64,000 nucleotides of DNA, taken from NCBI RefSeq assembly GCF_009827655.1, contig NZ_WTYV01000004.1:124001-188000 (forward strand), in the 5' to 3' direction. Made by a program: the position numbers and the translations under genes. Each line of letters opens with the position of its first letter. Positions within the stretch are counted from its first letter, which is position 1. Positions 34,979 through 46,999 of this stretch are shown one piece after another. Origin of the DNA: Alteraurantiacibacter buctensis. Lineage in GTDB: Bacteria; Pseudomonadota; Alphaproteobacteria; Sphingomonadales; Sphingomonadaceae. A model generated the notes under the pieces. The model was not told the origin of the DNA, made no database searches, and saw only the letters and a program-made list of their open reading frames with translations.

Positions 34979-36759
34979 GTCCGCAGGAACTGCTCCGGGC
35001 TCAGCGCCATCATGGCCCCGGCCCCCACCTTCACGCGCTGGCGCAGCGTGGTGCACAGCGGCAATTGCTGCTCCGCATAGAAGCGCGCAGTGCTGAGCTT
35101 GGCCTCAAGGAAAGGCTTGTCCCCTTCGCCTGCGGCCAGTTGCGCGTGGGCCACGCTGGCCAGCCGCAGCCACATCCAGCCAAGCGCCAGGGTGCCGACC
35201 AGCTGCATCCAGGCATAGGCCCCGCCCAGCATATCCTCCGGATCGACAGCGGCCTGTTCCAGCAGCATCTTCACCGCCGCCTCGCCATGGTGGACGGCCT
35301 TTTCCAGCGGATCGGCGATAAAGGCGAGCTCTGCCGGTGCTGCCTGGCAATCAGCCGCGATCTGGTGCAGCAGCGCGTTCGCCACCGCCCCGCCATCACG
35401 CGCGGTCTTGCGGCCCGCAAGGTCCAGCGCCTGCACGCCGTTCGCGCCTTCGTAGATCATCGCGATGCGGGCATCGCGCACGATCTGCTCCATGCCCCAT
35501 TCCTTGACGTAGCCGTGCCCGCCGAACACCTGCTGCATGTTCACAGCTACCTCGAAGCCCCTGTCCGTGCCGAAGGCCTTGATGACAGGAGTAAGGAACG
35601 AGATCAGCGCATCGGACTGCTTGCGCACCATCGGATCACTGGCGTGGTGCGACTTGTCGATCTGTACCGCCGTCCACAGCACCAGCGCGCGGAACCCTTC
35701 TGCAAAGGCGCGCGCGTCCATCAGCATGCGCCGCACATCGGGGTGGACGATCAGCGGATCGGCGGCGGTGGCCTTGTCCGCCCGCTGGCCCGCGCCGCGC
35801 CCCTGCCTGCGGTCCAGCGCATAGGCGGCGGCTTTCTGGTAGGAATGCTCGGCATGGGCCAGCCCCTGCACGCCCACGCCAAGGCGGGCGGCATTCATCA
35901 TGATGAACATGGCGGCCAGGCCCTGGTGTGGCTCGCCCAGCAGCCAACCGGTGGCGCGGTCGAAGTTGAGCACGCAGGTGGCGCTGCCGTTGAGGCCCAT
36001 CTTGTGCTCGATCGAACCCACGCTGACCGTGTTGCGCTCGCCCGTCTCGGGAATGAACTTCGGGACCAGGAACAGCGAAATGCCCCGCGTGCCCACTGGC
36101 GCGTCAGGAAGGCGGGCCAGCACCAGGTGGACAATGTTGTCGGTCAGGTCATGGTCACCGCCGGAGATGAAGATCTTTTCGCCGCTGATGGCGTAGGTGC
36201 CGTTGCCGGCAGGCACGGCGCTGGTCTTCATCAGGCCCAGGTCGGTGCCGGCGTGGCCCTCGGTCAGGGCCATGGTCGCCAGCCATTCGCCGCTGACCAT
36301 CTTGGGCAGGTAAGTGGCCTTGAGTTCGTCCGACCCGGCCGCTTCCACCGTGGCCACCGCGCCACTGAGGATGCCGGCATACATGGTGAAGCCGGGGCAG
36401 GAGGAGTTGAGATACTCCTCGATCACGCTGAACAGCGCGTGGGGCATCCCCTGCCCGCCAAAGACCTCGGGCTGGGCCAGCGTGCCCCAGCCGCTTTCCA
36501 CCCACTGGGCATAGGCCTCGCGGAAGCCATCGGGCGTTGTCACGCTGCCATCGGCGTGGCGGGTGCAGCCCTGCCGGTCGGATACAGTGTTGAGCGGGGC
36601 AATCACCTCGCGGCAGAAGCGGCCGGCTTCGTGGGCAACGGCTTCGATCAGGCTCTCATCGACCATTGCGTAGGCAGCGGGATCGTCCATCTCATGTACG
36701 CGCAGGACATCGCGCAGCACGAAGATCACGTCAGCGGCGGGAGGGGCGTAATCGGCCAT
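34975..36759 (-). CDS. Acyl-CoA dehydrogenase, long form with C-terminal extension
   Basis: A 594-residue flavoprotein that forms the 2,3 double bond of an acyl-CoA. It has the N-terminal helical domain, the FAD-binding middle (MALTEGHAGTDLGLMKTSA, GTYAISGEKIFISGG) and the catalytic-Glu region RIAMIYEGANGVQALDLAGRK. A C-terminal extension of about 125 residues matches the DmdC-like long acyl-CoA dehydrogenases, which include methylmercaptopropionyl-CoA dehydrogenase. ATG 36759 gives the family N-terminus MADYAPP. It lies 11 bases after hisI, and both may be transcribed together. The substrate is unknown. Confidence 0.92.
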   Translation of the reverse strand: MADYAPPAADVIFVLRDVLRVHEMDDPAAYAMVDESLIEAVAHEAGRFCREVIAPLNTVSDRQGCTRHADGSVTTPDGFREAYAQWVESGWGTLAQPEVFGGQGMPHALFSVIEEYLNSSCPGFTMYAGILSGAVATVEAAGSDELKATYLPKMVSGEWLATMALTEGHAGTDLGLMKTSAVPAGNGTYAISGEKIFISGGDHDLTDNIVHLVLARLPDAPVGTRGISLFLVPKFIPETGERNTVSVGSIEHKMGLNGSATCVLNFDRATGWLLGEPHQGLAAMFIMMNAARLGVGVQGLAHAEHSYQKAAAYALDRRQGRGAGQRADKATAADPLIVHPDVRRMLMDARAFAEGFRALVLWTAVQIDKSHHASDPMVRKQSDALISFLTPVIKAFGTDRGFEVAVNMQQVFGGHGYVKEWGMEQIVRDARIAMIYEGANGVQALDLAGRKTARDGGAVANALLHQIAADCQAAPAELAFIADPLEKAVHHGEAAVKMLLEQAAVDPEDMLGGAYAWMQLVGTLALGWMWLRLASVAHAQLAAGEGDKPFLEAKLSTARFYAEQQLPLCTTLRQRVKVGAGAMMALSPEQFLRT

Positions 36760-36770
36760 GGCTTGCTCTT

Positions 36771-37142
36771 TCAGTCGAGGCGCGAGAGGCCGTCCGGCCC
36801 CAGTTCGCGGTAGAAACACGAGAATTCGCCGGTGTGGCAGGCGGGCCCCGTCGGGCGCACCTTCAGCACCAGCGCGTCCTGGTCGCAATCGACCAGGATC
36901 TGGTGAACGTGCAGCGCGTTGCCGCTGGTCTCGCCCTTCTGCCAAAGCCGCCCGCGGCTGCGTGAGTGGAAGTGGGCCAGCCGGGTTTCACGCGTGGCGG
37001 CCAGTGCTTCGGCATCCATGAAGGCGAACATCAGCACTTCGCCCGAGACCGCATCCTGCACGATGGCGCCGATCAGCCCGGCCGAGTCGTATTTGGGGGC
37101 AAAGGCGAAGCCGGCCTCGGCCTCGGTGCTGGCGGCGGACAT
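36771..37142 (-). CDS. hisI: Phosphoribosyl-AMP cyclohydrolase
   Basis: Opens the purine ring of phosphoribosyl-AMP in the third step of histidine synthesis, using zinc. The 123-residue stand-alone HisI has the family blocks GLIGAIVQDAVSGEVLMFAFMD, FHSRSRGRLWQKGETSGNALHV and the metal residues DCDQDAL, PACHTGEFSCFYR (Cys residues at the ends). No HisE domain is fused, as usual in alphaproteobacteria. ATG 37142 is chosen from the family N-terminus. It lies apart from other his genes and may share a transcript with the following acyl-CoA dehydrogenase. Confidence 0.95.
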   Translation of the reverse strand: MSAASTEAEAGFAFAPKYDSAGLIGAIVQDAVSGEVLMFAFMDAEALAATRETRLAHFHSRSRGRLWQKGETSGNALHVHQILVDCDQDALVLKVRPTGPACHTGEFSCFYRELGPDGLSRLD

Positions 37143-37339
37143 GGCGGTGCGGCTCCCTCGCTTCGTCGCGGTTAATGCGCCGGTTCCATAGCGGCTTGTT
37201 GCAGGATGACCACAGGGATTCAGCAAAATCGGCGCGGCGGAACGTGCGCTGTTTGCGATGGGGCATTTATCGGGGATGAAGGCCTGCGGCTGGACGGGCC
37301 GTCTGCCTTTTGCGGCTAGCCAATGGCCAAGGATGGGGA

Positions 37340-37466
37340 GGAAGGGACCTGCACAAGCAGGCCATTCATGAGGGTTTGGAGCGCGCTTTTAACGGGGGGT
37401 TAGAACGCCGCTGCTCCAGCGAGATCGTCACGCGAACGCCCGGGGTGGAAACGCCCCGGGCGTTTT
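37340..37466 (+). ncRNA. Candidate structured small RNA ending in an intrinsic terminator
   Basis: The 339-base gap between hisI and comF (37143-37481) holds no supported protein gene. Its right half carries three hairpins in order on the plus strand: CCTGC-ACAA-GCAGG (37348-37361), CGCTG-CTC-CAGCG (37409-37421) and the terminator at 37435-37466. Flanking genes both lie on the minus strand, so a plus-strand terminator here has no coding gene to serve. A small RNA of roughly 120 bases is the simplest reading. No clear promoter was found, so the 5' end is a guess. No known family was recognised. The left half (37143-37339) shows nothing I can name. Confidence 0.4.
37435..37466 (+). terminator. 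Intrinsic terminator in hisI-comF gap
   Basis: A perfect 11-bp stem (AACGCCCGGGG / CCCCGGGCGTT, arms at 37435-37445 and 37454-37464) with an 8-base loop runs into TTTT at 37463-37466. On the minus strand the hairpin lies 16 bases after the comF stop but lacks a U-run, so the plus strand is its better sense. Confidence 0.75.
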
Positions 37467-37481
37467 GCTTTGGTCGCGCCT

Positions 37482-38213
37482 TCACAGCGCTTCATCCAGC
37501 ACTCGGCTGAAACAGGCGATCCGCACTTTCGCGGCACCAGCCTTGCGCAGCACCTTGAGACAGGCTGTGGTGGTCGCCCCGCTGGTCATCACGTCATCCA
37601 CCAGCAGCACCTGCGCCCCCTTCACCTTCGCGGCCCGCTTCGGGTTCACCGCGATGGCCCCTTTCAGCACTTCGGCCCGCTGCTTGCGCCCCAGTTCGCC
37701 CAGCGACGGCGTGGCCTTAACCCGCACCAGGCCATCCACCAGCAATTCGTGCCCCATTGCCCGAGCGATCTCGCCCGCCAGCAGCGCGCTCTGGTTGAAG
37801 CCGCGCCGCCACAGCCGCCAGCGATGCAATGGCACCGGCACCACCAGCCATTGCCCCTCCAGCAGCGGCAACCGGGCCAGCATCTGCCGGGCCAGCAGAC
37901 CGGACAGGGCAATGCGGTGGCCGTGCTTGAAGGCCAGCACCAGCTTCCTCGCCTCATCGGTGTAGAGCGTGGCAGCACTCACCCCGTCGTGCAGCGGCGG
38001 GCTGGCGAGGCACGGGGCGCAGACCGAACCGTCGGGCATCTCGTCATGTCCGAACGGCCGCTGGCAGGCGGCGCAGGCCGGTTCGCCCGGGATCACCAGG
38101 CCCGACCAGCAGTCCTGGCACAGTGCCCCGTGAGCGGCGATCGCCGTCCCGCAGGCCGGACAGCGCGGCGGGTAGACCAGGTCGATCACCGGGCTGAGGG
38201 CCTGTTTCAGCAT
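37482..38213 (-). CDS. ComF family phosphoribosyltransferase-fold protein
   Basis: A 243-residue ComF-type protein, related to the ComFC component of DNA uptake in naturally competent bacteria. The N-terminal half has paired Cys motifs of a zinc site (CPACGT, CQDCW, CAACQRPF, CAPC). The C-terminal half is a phosphoribosyltransferase-like domain with the PRPP-type motif VLLVDDVMTSGATT and the upstream RRGFNQSALLA. ATG 38213 is used; an in-frame start at 38249 is possible. It is divergent from a methyltransferase gene, a pairing common in alphaproteobacteria. No other competence genes are in the window. Confidence 0.9.
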   Translation of the reverse strand: MLKQALSPVIDLVYPPRCPACGTAIAAHGALCQDCWSGLVIPGEPACAACQRPFGHDEMPDGSVCAPCLASPPLHDGVSAATLYTDEARKLVLAFKHGHRIALSGLLARQMLARLPLLEGQWLVVPVPLHRWRLWRRGFNQSALLAGEIARAMGHELLVDGLVRVKATPSLGELGRKQRAEVLKGAIAVNPKRAAKVKGAQVLLVDDVMTSGATTTACLKVLRKAGAAKVRIACFSRVLDEAL

Positions 38214-38290
38214 CAGCGCCACGCTGCCGCTTCCAACCGACCGAGGCAAGCGCTGTTGCGCGCCGCCCGCTCTCGCGGCATGGGCGGGCG

Positions 38291-39034
38291 ATGGCCAGCG
38301 TTCCCCGCATCTTCAGCCAGTCCCGCCGTGCCGCCCGCGCCCGGCGCCACGCCGCGCTGGCCGCCTGCGCCGCGCCGGAGGACCAGTTCCTGCGCGCCCA
38401 CCTGGCCGACGAGGTGCTCGACAGGCTCGACTTCATGCGGCTCGATCCTTGCCCCACCCTGCTGCTGGGGGATGCGGCGGGCGTGTTGGCGGAGCAGCTT
38501 GAGCGGCGGGGCCACCCGGTCACCAAGCTGGAGGTCGACGAGGAGCGCCCCCTTCCCCCGCCGCAGTGGCCGTTGATCGTCAGTCTGCTGGCGCTGGATA
38601 CGGTGAACGACCTGCCCGGTGCCCTGATCCACCTGCGCCGCGCACTCACTCCCGGTGGCCTGCTGATCGCCTGCATCACCGGCGCGGGCACACTGGCCAC
38701 CTTGCGCGCAGTGCTGCAACAGGCCGATGGCGACCGGCCCGCCGCCCGCGTGCATCCGCAGATCGACAACCAGATCGCCAGCGGCCTGCTGGCCCGCGCC
38801 GGGTTCCAGCGCCAGGTGGTGGATTCGCATAGCCTGCCGGTCAGCTACCGTTCGCTTGACCGGCTATTGACCGACCTGCGCACGCAAGGCCTCACCGGCG
38901 TACTGGCCGATGCCCCGCCGCCGCTGACCCGCGGCGCCCTCGATCGCGCCCGCGCCGCCTTTGCCAATCGCGCCGATTCGCAGGGTCGGGTGACCGAGAC
39001 GTTCGAGCTGCTGACGCTGACCGCCTGGGCCTGA
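38291..39034 (+). CDS. SAM-dependent methyltransferase, BioC/NDUFAF5-like
   Basis: A 247-residue class I methyltransferase-like protein. It opens with the family pattern RIFSQSRRAARARRHAAL, has a degenerate SAM-binding region (CPTLLLGDAAGVLAEQL), VSLLALDTVNDLPGALIHLRRALTPGGLLIA and a C-terminal helical part that matches alphaproteobacterial homologues of human NDUFAF5. That protein is a hydroxylase of complex I subunit NDUFS7 despite its methyltransferase fold. The classic GxGxG loop is not evident, so catalysis of methyl transfer is uncertain. It is divergent from comF. Confidence 0.82.
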   Translation: MASVPRIFSQSRRAARARRHAALAACAAPEDQFLRAHLADEVLDRLDFMRLDPCPTLLLGDAAGVLAEQLERRGHPVTKLEVDEERPLPPPQWPLIVSLLALDTVNDLPGALIHLRRALTPGGLLIACITGAGTLATLRAVLQQADGDRPAARVHPQIDNQIASGLLARAGFQRQVVDSHSLPVSYRSLDRLLTDLRTQGLTGVLADAPPPLTRGALDRARAAFANRADSQGRVTETFELLTLTAWA

Positions 39035-39132
39035 AATCCAACTAACCTGGAACACCTGGAACAGTGTCCAGGGGCCAATCGTCACGATGCCGCCAAGGGC
39101 GGGCAATTGCCGGGTGGAGACGCTGGGCGGAA

Positions 39133-39166
39133 GGGGGGCCATGTGCCGCAGCACTGGCACACCCCC
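39133..39166. terminator. Hairpin between convergent methyltransferase and ppdK genes
   Basis: GGGGG-CCA-TGTGCC (from 39133) pairs with GGCACA-CCCCC (to 39166), leaving an 8-base loop and a 3-base bulge. It fills the gap between two convergent genes and could block read-through in either direction. Neither side has a U-run, so this is a weak terminator call. Confidence 0.3.
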
Positions 39167-39185
39167 TGCCGTGTAGGACAGCCCC

Positions 39186-41849
<2,664 letters not shown>

Positions 41850-41991
41850 TACCTAAGCTCCGCACATTCGTGGCCGGCGCGTTTCTCCCCCGCGCCGGTC
41901 CGCGATCCCCCTGCAACGTGGCGGACACAAAGTCGAATGTTACAGGCGTGACCGTGCCATAAGGCAATTGTTACACCCGCGAAGGTTCGCT

Positions 41992-44088
41992 TCAGCCCTC
42001 GATACGCGAGAAATCCGCCACGTTGTGCACTGCAGCACGGAACCTTGCAAGCAGCGCGAGGCGCTGGCCGCGTTTGGCCGGGTCCGCATCGTTGACCGTG
42101 ACGCTTTCGAAGAAGGCATCGATCGGCCCGCGCAGGGTGGCGAGCGCGGCCATGGCGCCCGCGAAGTCCTCTGCGGCAATGGCAGCGGTGGCCTTCGGCT
42201 CGGCCTCGTCCAGCGCGGCGATCAGGGCGGCCTCCGCCGGTTCCGGATCGTAGGGCAGACCGGGCGCGTGGCGCATTGCCATCTTGGCGGCAACGGCACT
42301 GGCGACCAGCGGATCGTCCACCATCGCCAGCGGGTCTTCCTCGCCCGTCTGGGCGATCTGGCCCTCGATGCCCTGCCAGTCCTCCTTCTTCAGGATATTG
42401 GCGGCGCGCTTGTAGCCCGCCAGCAGGTTGGCCCCTTCAGCCGTCTCGATATAGCTTTGCACTGCGTTCACCCTTGCCAGCAGGCGGACCAGATCGTCCT
42501 CCCCGCCAAGAGCAAACACCGCATCGATGATATCGTGCCTGACGCCGGCCTCGCGCTGCTGGACCTTGAGGCGGTCGGCGAAGAAGTCGAGCAGGTCACC
42601 CTCGGCTACGCCGAAGCGCAAGCCATTGTCCTGAATGACGCGGATGATGCCAAGGGCCGCACGGCGCAAGGCAAAGGGATCCTTCGAGCCGGTGGGCTTC
42701 TCCTCGATTCCGAAGAAGCTGCGCAGGGTATCCAGCTTGTCCGCCAGGCTCACCGCCACCGTCACCGGCGCAGTCGGCACCTCGTCACCCTGCCCGACCG
42801 GCTTGTAGTGATCGCGCACGGCATCGGCCACGGCATCGGGTAAACCAGCAGCGCGGGCGTAGTAGCCACCCATCAGACCTTGCAATTCAGGGAATTCGCC
42901 GACCATTTCGGTGACGAGGTCGGCCTTGCACAGGCGCGCGGCCTGTTCGGCCAGGTCGGGGTTGGCTCCGGGGACAATGCCTTCCTCGGCCAGCCAGCGG
43001 GCGAGCTTCGCCACCCGCTCCACCTTGTCGGCCACGGTACCCAGCTTCTCGTGGAAGGTGATCCGCGCCAGCTTCCTGGCGTGGTCTTCAAGCGAGACCT
43101 TCTGGTCCTGCTCCCAGAAGAACCGCGCATCGGACAGGCGCGCGGCCAGGACCTTGCGGTTGCCGTCCACGACAACGGCGGGATCATCGGCGGTGATGTT
43201 GGCGGTGCAGACGAAGGCGTTGGCCAGCTTCCCGTCCGCCCCGGTGCACACGAAGTACTTCTGGTTCACCCGCGCCGTCAACTGGATCACCTCGGGCGGC
43301 ACGTCCAGGAAGGCCTCGTCGAACCGGCCCAGCAGCGGCACGGGCCATTCGGTCAGGCCGGCGTTCTCCACCACCAGCCCCTCGTCCGCCACCAGCGTCA
43401 GCCCGGCGGCGGCGGCCACGGCGGCAGCCTCGCGGCGGATCGTGTCCTGCCGTTCCTCGTGGTCCACGATCACATGGCAGGCGCGCAGCTTCTCCTGGTA
43501 ATCGGCAGCCGAGCCGATGGTGATCTCACCCGGGCAATGGAAGCGATGGCCGTGGGTGGCATAGCCGCTGGCAATGCCGTCCACCGCGCATTCCACCAGT
43601 TCCTCGCCCAGGATGGCGACTATGCCCGACAGCGGGCGCACCCAGCGCAAGCATTCGGTAGACAGCGAAGCCGCCCCCCAGCGCTGCGACTTGGGCCAAC
43701 TGAACTGGCGGATGATTGAGGGGATTGCCTCGGCCAGCACGTCCTTCACCGCGCGACCCGGCTTGTCGATCACGGCGAACCACACGCCGTCACGGTCCTG
43801 CAACTGGTCCCTGGTCAGGCCCGTCTTGCGCAGGAAGCCCTCTAGCGCCTGCTCCGGAGCGGAAGTGCGCGGGCCCTTGAACTCCTCGCTCACCGCCGCC
43901 GTGGTGTCCGGCAGGTCACGCGCGATCAGTACCAGGCGGCGCGGGGTGGACCATACGGTGATGGCACCGGGCGACACGCCTGCGGCAGCCATCTGGGCGC
44001 GGAACAGCTTGTCCAGCTCCTCGCGCGCGCCCCTTTGCATGCGGGCGGGGATTTCCTCGCTGCGCAGTTCGAGCAGGAAGTCGGTCAC
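41992..44088 (-). CDS. glyS: Glycine--tRNA ligase beta subunit
   Basis: Beta subunit of the bacterial alpha2-beta2 glycyl-tRNA synthetase, needed for tRNA binding. The 698-residue protein opens with [20 protein letters not shown] and contains [19 protein letters not shown], the FNWPKSMRWG-like [11 protein letters not shown], and a C-terminal anticodon-binding region. The start is GTG 44088, which overlaps the glyQ stop as GTGA; an upstream in-frame ATG at 44118 lies inside glyQ and adds no conserved sequence. The gene forms a glyQ-glyS operon. Confidence 0.97.
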   Translation of the reverse strand: MTDFLLELRSEEIPARMQRGAREELDKLFRAQMAAAGVSPGAITVWSTPRRLVLIARDLPDTTAAVSEEFKGPRTSAPEQALEGFLRKTGLTRDQLQDRDGVWFAVIDKPGRAVKDVLAEAIPSIIRQFSWPKSQRWGAASLSTECLRWVRPLSGIVAILGEELVECAVDGIASGYATHGHRFHCPGEITIGSAADYQEKLRACHVIVDHEERQDTIRREAAAVAAAAGLTLVADEGLVVENAGLTEWPVPLLGRFDEAFLDVPPEVIQLTARVNQKYFVCTGADGKLANAFVCTANITADDPAVVVDGNRKVLAARLSDARFFWEQDQKVSLEDHARKLARITFHEKLGTVADKVERVAKLARWLAEEGIVPGANPDLAEQAARLCKADLVTEMVGEFPELQGLMGGYYARAAGLPDAVADAVRDHYKPVGQGDEVPTAPVTVAVSLADKLDTLRSFFGIEEKPTGSKDPFALRRAALGIIRVIQDNGLRFGVAEGDLLDFFADRLKVQQREAGVRHDIIDAVFALGGEDDLVRLLARVNAVQSYIETAEGANLLAGYKRAANILKKEDWQGIEGQIAQTGEEDPLAMVDDPLVASAVAAKMAMRHAPGLPYDPEPAEAALIAALDEAEPKATAAIAAEDFAGAMAALATLRGPIDAFFESVTVNDADPAKRGQRLALLARFRAAVHNVADFSRIEG

Positions 44089-44984
44089 AGCGTCCACTCC
44101 GGATACCTGGCCTGCCATTCGGGCGTCATCTTCTCGGCATATTTCTCGCAGCTCGACCGGGCCAGGTCACGCACGCGCGCCATGTAACTGGCGCGTTCCT
44201 GCACGCTGATCACGCCGCGCGCCTGCAGCAGGTTGAACACGTGGCTGGCTTCAACCGCCTGCTCGTAGGCCGCGATCGGCACGCCAGCTTCCAGCGACCG
44301 GCGGCATTCGGCCTCGGCCTTGGCGAACAGGTCGAACAGCGCATCGGTATCGGCCACCTCGAAGTTCCACTTCGACATCTGCCGCTCGTTCTCCAGGAAC
44401 ACGTCACCATAGCAAACGCCGCGCCCGTTGAAGTCCAGGTCGTACACGTTGTCGACGCCCTGGATGTACATCGCCAGGCGCTCCAGGCCATAGGTCAGCT
44501 CGCCCGCCACCGGCTTGCAATCGAACCCGCCCATCTGCTGGAAATAAGTGAACTGCGTCACCTCCATGCCATCGCACCACACTTCCCAGCCCAGGCCCCA
44601 GGCACCCAACGTGGGGCTCTCCCAGTCATCCTCCACAAAGCGGATATCGTGCTTCAACGGATCGACGCCGATCACCTCAAGGCTTTTCAGGTAGAGGTCC
44701 TGGATGTCCGGCGGGCTCGGCTTCAGGATCACCTGGTACTGGTAATAGTGCTGCAGCCGGTTGGGGTTCTCGCCATAGCGGCCATCGGTGGGCCGGCGGC
44801 ACGGCTGCACGAAAGCGGCGTTCCACGGCTCCGGCCCCAGGGCGCGCAGCGTGGTGGCCGTGTGGAAGGTGCCTGCGCCCATGCGCATGTCATAGGGTTG
44901 CAGGATCAGGCAGCCCTGCGCGCTCCAGAAATCGTGGAGCGCAAGGATCATGTCCTGAAAGCTCTTGTCAGGCTGTCTCGTCAT
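44085..44984 (-). CDS. glyQ: Glycine--tRNA ligase alpha subunit
   Basis: Catalytic alpha subunit of glycyl-tRNA synthetase. The 299-residue class II synthetase begins with [25 protein letters not shown] and contains the family stretches EVGAGTF-like [38 protein letters not shown] and [20 protein letters not shown] 44984 gives the standard length; a TTG at 45023 would extend into non-conserved sequence. No Shine-Dalgarno motif precedes ATG 44984. It overlaps glyS by 4 bases, and a GumN-family lipoprotein gene lies divergently 128 bases away. Confidence 0.97.
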   Translation of the reverse strand: MTRQPDKSFQDMILALHDFWSAQGCLILQPYDMRMGAGTFHTATTLRALGPEPWNAAFVQPCRRPTDGRYGENPNRLQHYYQYQVILKPSPPDIQDLYLKSLEVIGVDPLKHDIRFVEDDWESPTLGAWGLGWEVWCDGMEVTQFTYFQQMGGFDCKPVAGELTYGLERLAMYIQGVDNVYDLDFNGRGVCYGDVFLENERQMSKWNFEVADTDALFDLFAKAEAECRRSLEAGVPIAAYEQAVEASHVFNLLQARGVISVQERASYMARVRDLARSSCEKYAEKMTPEWQARYPEWTL

Positions 44985-45112
44985 ATGCGGAGGCGCAATG
45001 GCGGAAGGCGGTTTGCGGGTCAATGGCGAGGGCGCAACGGGCAGGACTGGACTTGCCCGCGCGCTGCCCTATGGATCGCAGGCGAAAACCGTCCTTCGGA
45101 GTAACAGGGGCA

Positions 45113-46036
45113 ATGCCGATTTCCATGGTGCGCAAGGCCGCTTTGGCACTGGCGGGCGCATGCCTGCTGCCGCTGCTGGGATCGTGCGCCACGCCGGCCG
45201 ATGCCGGGGCAACAACCGAACAGCGCCCCGCCGATGCCGTGCCCGGCCCTGCACTGTGGGTGGTGCGGGACGAGGACACCACTATCTACCTGTTCGGCAC
45301 GGTCCACGTGCTGCCCGAAGGCGTGGAGTGGTTTGATACCCGCATCGCCGGTGCGCTGTCGTCGGCCGACGAACTGGTGACCGAGCTGAACATGGACAAT
45401 CCGGAGGCGATCTCCGGCTCGATCATCGCTGCCGCGCCGCTGCCGGAAGGGCAGAACCTGCGCGAGTTGATGACCCCGCAAAACCGCGTGGAGTTCGAAA
45501 CCGCGCTGACCAGCATCGGCTTGCCGCCGAACGCGCTGGACCGGTACGAGCCGTGGTATGCCGCCATCGTCCTGTCGCTGGGACCGTTGCAGAACGCCGG
45601 GTTCGATCCGGCCACCGGCGTGGAGAACGCCCTGGCCGAGCGCGCCGCCGGCAAACGCCATGACGCACTGGAAACGATCGAGCAGCAGGTGCAGATGTTC
45701 GACGGGATGGAGCTGGAGCACCAGCTCAATTACGTGGACGAGGCGGCCGAGGGCGTGGCAGACGTGCTGACCACGGTGGAAACGATGGTCAGCCAGTGGC
45801 GCGCGGGCGACGTGGACCAGCTCGGCCAGACGCTGAACGACGATATGGACGATGCCTATCTGGTCAATCGCCTGCTGATCAACCGCAACATGAACTGGGC
45901 AGGCTGGATCGAACGGCGACTGGCCCAGCCCGGTCGCGTGTTCGTGGCCGTGGGTGCCGGGCACCTGGCCGGTGAAGGCAGCGTGCAGGACCAGTTGCGC
46001 ACCCGCGGGCTGACCGTCACCCGCATCTGGAAGTGA
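45113..46036 (+). CDS. TraB/GumN family lipoprotein (first of tandem pair)
   Basis: A 307-residue TraB/GumN-family protein, a group related to the TIKI metalloprotease fold with conserved GxH and Glu residues. A signal peptide ends in LLGSC, giving a lipidated Cys at residue 25. The domain starts with LWVVRDEDTTIYLFGTVHVLPEG (the GTVH motif), has ELNMDN, and ends with RVFVAVGAGHLAGEGSV (the GAGHL motif). Both hallmark motifs are intact, so a metal site is likely. ATG 45113 is chosen from the signal peptide. Its stop overlaps the next start (GTGA), and the next gene is a paralogue. Confidence 0.88.
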   Translation: MPISMVRKAALALAGACLLPLLGSCATPADAGATTEQRPADAVPGPALWVVRDEDTTIYLFGTVHVLPEGVEWFDTRIAGALSSADELVTELNMDNPEAISGSIIAAAPLPEGQNLRELMTPQNRVEFETALTSIGLPPNALDRYEPWYAAIVLSLGPLQNAGFDPATGVENALAERAAGKRHDALETIEQQVQMFDGMELEHQLNYVDEAAEGVADVLTTVETMVSQWRAGDVDQLGQTLNDDMDDAYLVNRLLINRNMNWAGWIERRLAQPGRVFVAVGAGHLAGEGSVQDQLRTRGLTVTRIWK

Positions 46037-46896
46037 TCGCGCGTTTCCTGCTGTCGCTGTCGCTGGCTTTGGGGCTTGCCGCCTGCCAGCAGGAACCGGC
46101 GCGCGACTGGCCCGATCCCCGGCCTGCCCTGTGGCACGTTTCGTCCGATAACGGGGCGGAAGGCTGGCTGTTCGGCACCGTCCATGCCCTGCCCGAAGGA
46201 GCGGATTGGGAAACCCCGCTGCTGGAGGCGGAACTGGCCAGGGCTGGCCTGCTACTGGTCGAGATCGCCGGGCTGAACGACACCACCGGCGCATCCGAGG
46301 CGTTCGAGGATCTCGCCCATTCGCCCCGCCTGCCTCCGCTGCTGTCGCGCGTAAATGAAGCAAGGCGAGCCGAAGTCGCCACTCTGCTCGCTGCCAGTGG
46401 GCAGTCCGAAGATGCTTTTGCCGATGTCGAGACCTGGGCGGCGGCGCTGATGCTCTCCGGGTCAGGCCGCGTGGGCGATCCGGCGCTGGGTGTGGACCGC
46501 GCACTGCTGCGCCGGGGGCCGCGTGCCGAGGGGCTGGAAGATCATCGCTCGCAACTGGCGATCTTCGATACCCTGCCAGCCGGCGAACAGGCCGATCTGC
46601 TGGTGGCCGTCGCCCGCGAAACCGCCGCCGACGACGGCGAGCAGGCGCTGGAGGATTGGCTGCGCGGCGACATCGCGGCGCTGGAACGGCGTGCCGATGC
46701 GGGAATGATGGGCGATGCGGAACTGCGCGATGCGCTGATGGACGGCCGCAACCGCGCCTGGAGCGGGCGGATTGCCGCCGCGATCGATGGCGGACGCAAG
46801 CCGTTCGTGGCTGTCGGCGCGGCGCATATGCTGGGGCCGCAGGGTCTGCCGGCGCTGCTGGCGGCGCGCGGCTTTCGGGTGGAACGCATACAGTAG
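46033..46896 (+). CDS. TraB/GumN family lipoprotein (second of tandem pair)
   Basis: A 287-residue paralogue of the preceding protein. A signal peptide ends in LGLAAC with the lipidated Cys near residue 18. The GTVH motif is in GWLFGTVHALPEGADW and the GAAHM motif in KPFVAVGAAHMLGPQGLPALL. The region between differs strongly from its neighbour in both length and sequence, so the duplication is old. It starts at GTG 46033, overlapping the first gene by 4 bases, and ends about 100 bases before rplY. A shared substrate or a two-part function seems possible but is not shown. Confidence 0.86.
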   Translation: MIARFLLSLSLALGLAACQQEPARDWPDPRPALWHVSSDNGAEGWLFGTVHALPEGADWETPLLEAELARAGLLLVEIAGLNDTTGASEAFEDLAHSPRLPPLLSRVNEARRAEVATLLAASGQSEDAFADVETWAAALMLSGSGRVGDPALGVDRALLRRGPRAEGLEDHRSQLAIFDTLPAGEQADLLVAVARETAADDGEQALEDWLRGDIAALERRADAGMMGDAELRDALMDGRNRAWSGRIAAAIDGGRKPFVAVGAAHMLGPQGLPALLAARGFRVERIQ

Positions 46897-46999
46897 TTGC
46901 TTTTCCACTCGTGCCTGCTAATGGCCCGCCCTTCCCCGACATGGTCATCCCTGGAGGCGTGGCGGGCGAAATGTGTATCCGTATTCGAAAGGCATTACC

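Noticed and set aside
37368-37403. Tiny open frame (MRVWSALLTGG) before the terminator, like a trp-type leader peptide
   Set aside because: Only one Trp, no ribosome-binding site and no biosynthetic gene downstream on that strand; it is more likely part of a small RNA or chance.
39050-39062. GAAC-N5-GAAC direct repeat after the methyltransferase gene, similar to a LexA box
   Set aside because: The spacing is 5, not 7, and it lies between convergent gene ends, where an operator has no promoter to control.
41928-41960. TGGCACG on the minus strand upstream of ppdK, like a sigma-54 -24 element
   Set aside because: The required GC is displaced by one base (GGTCACGCC follows), so -24/-12 spacing fails; sigma-54 does not tolerate this.
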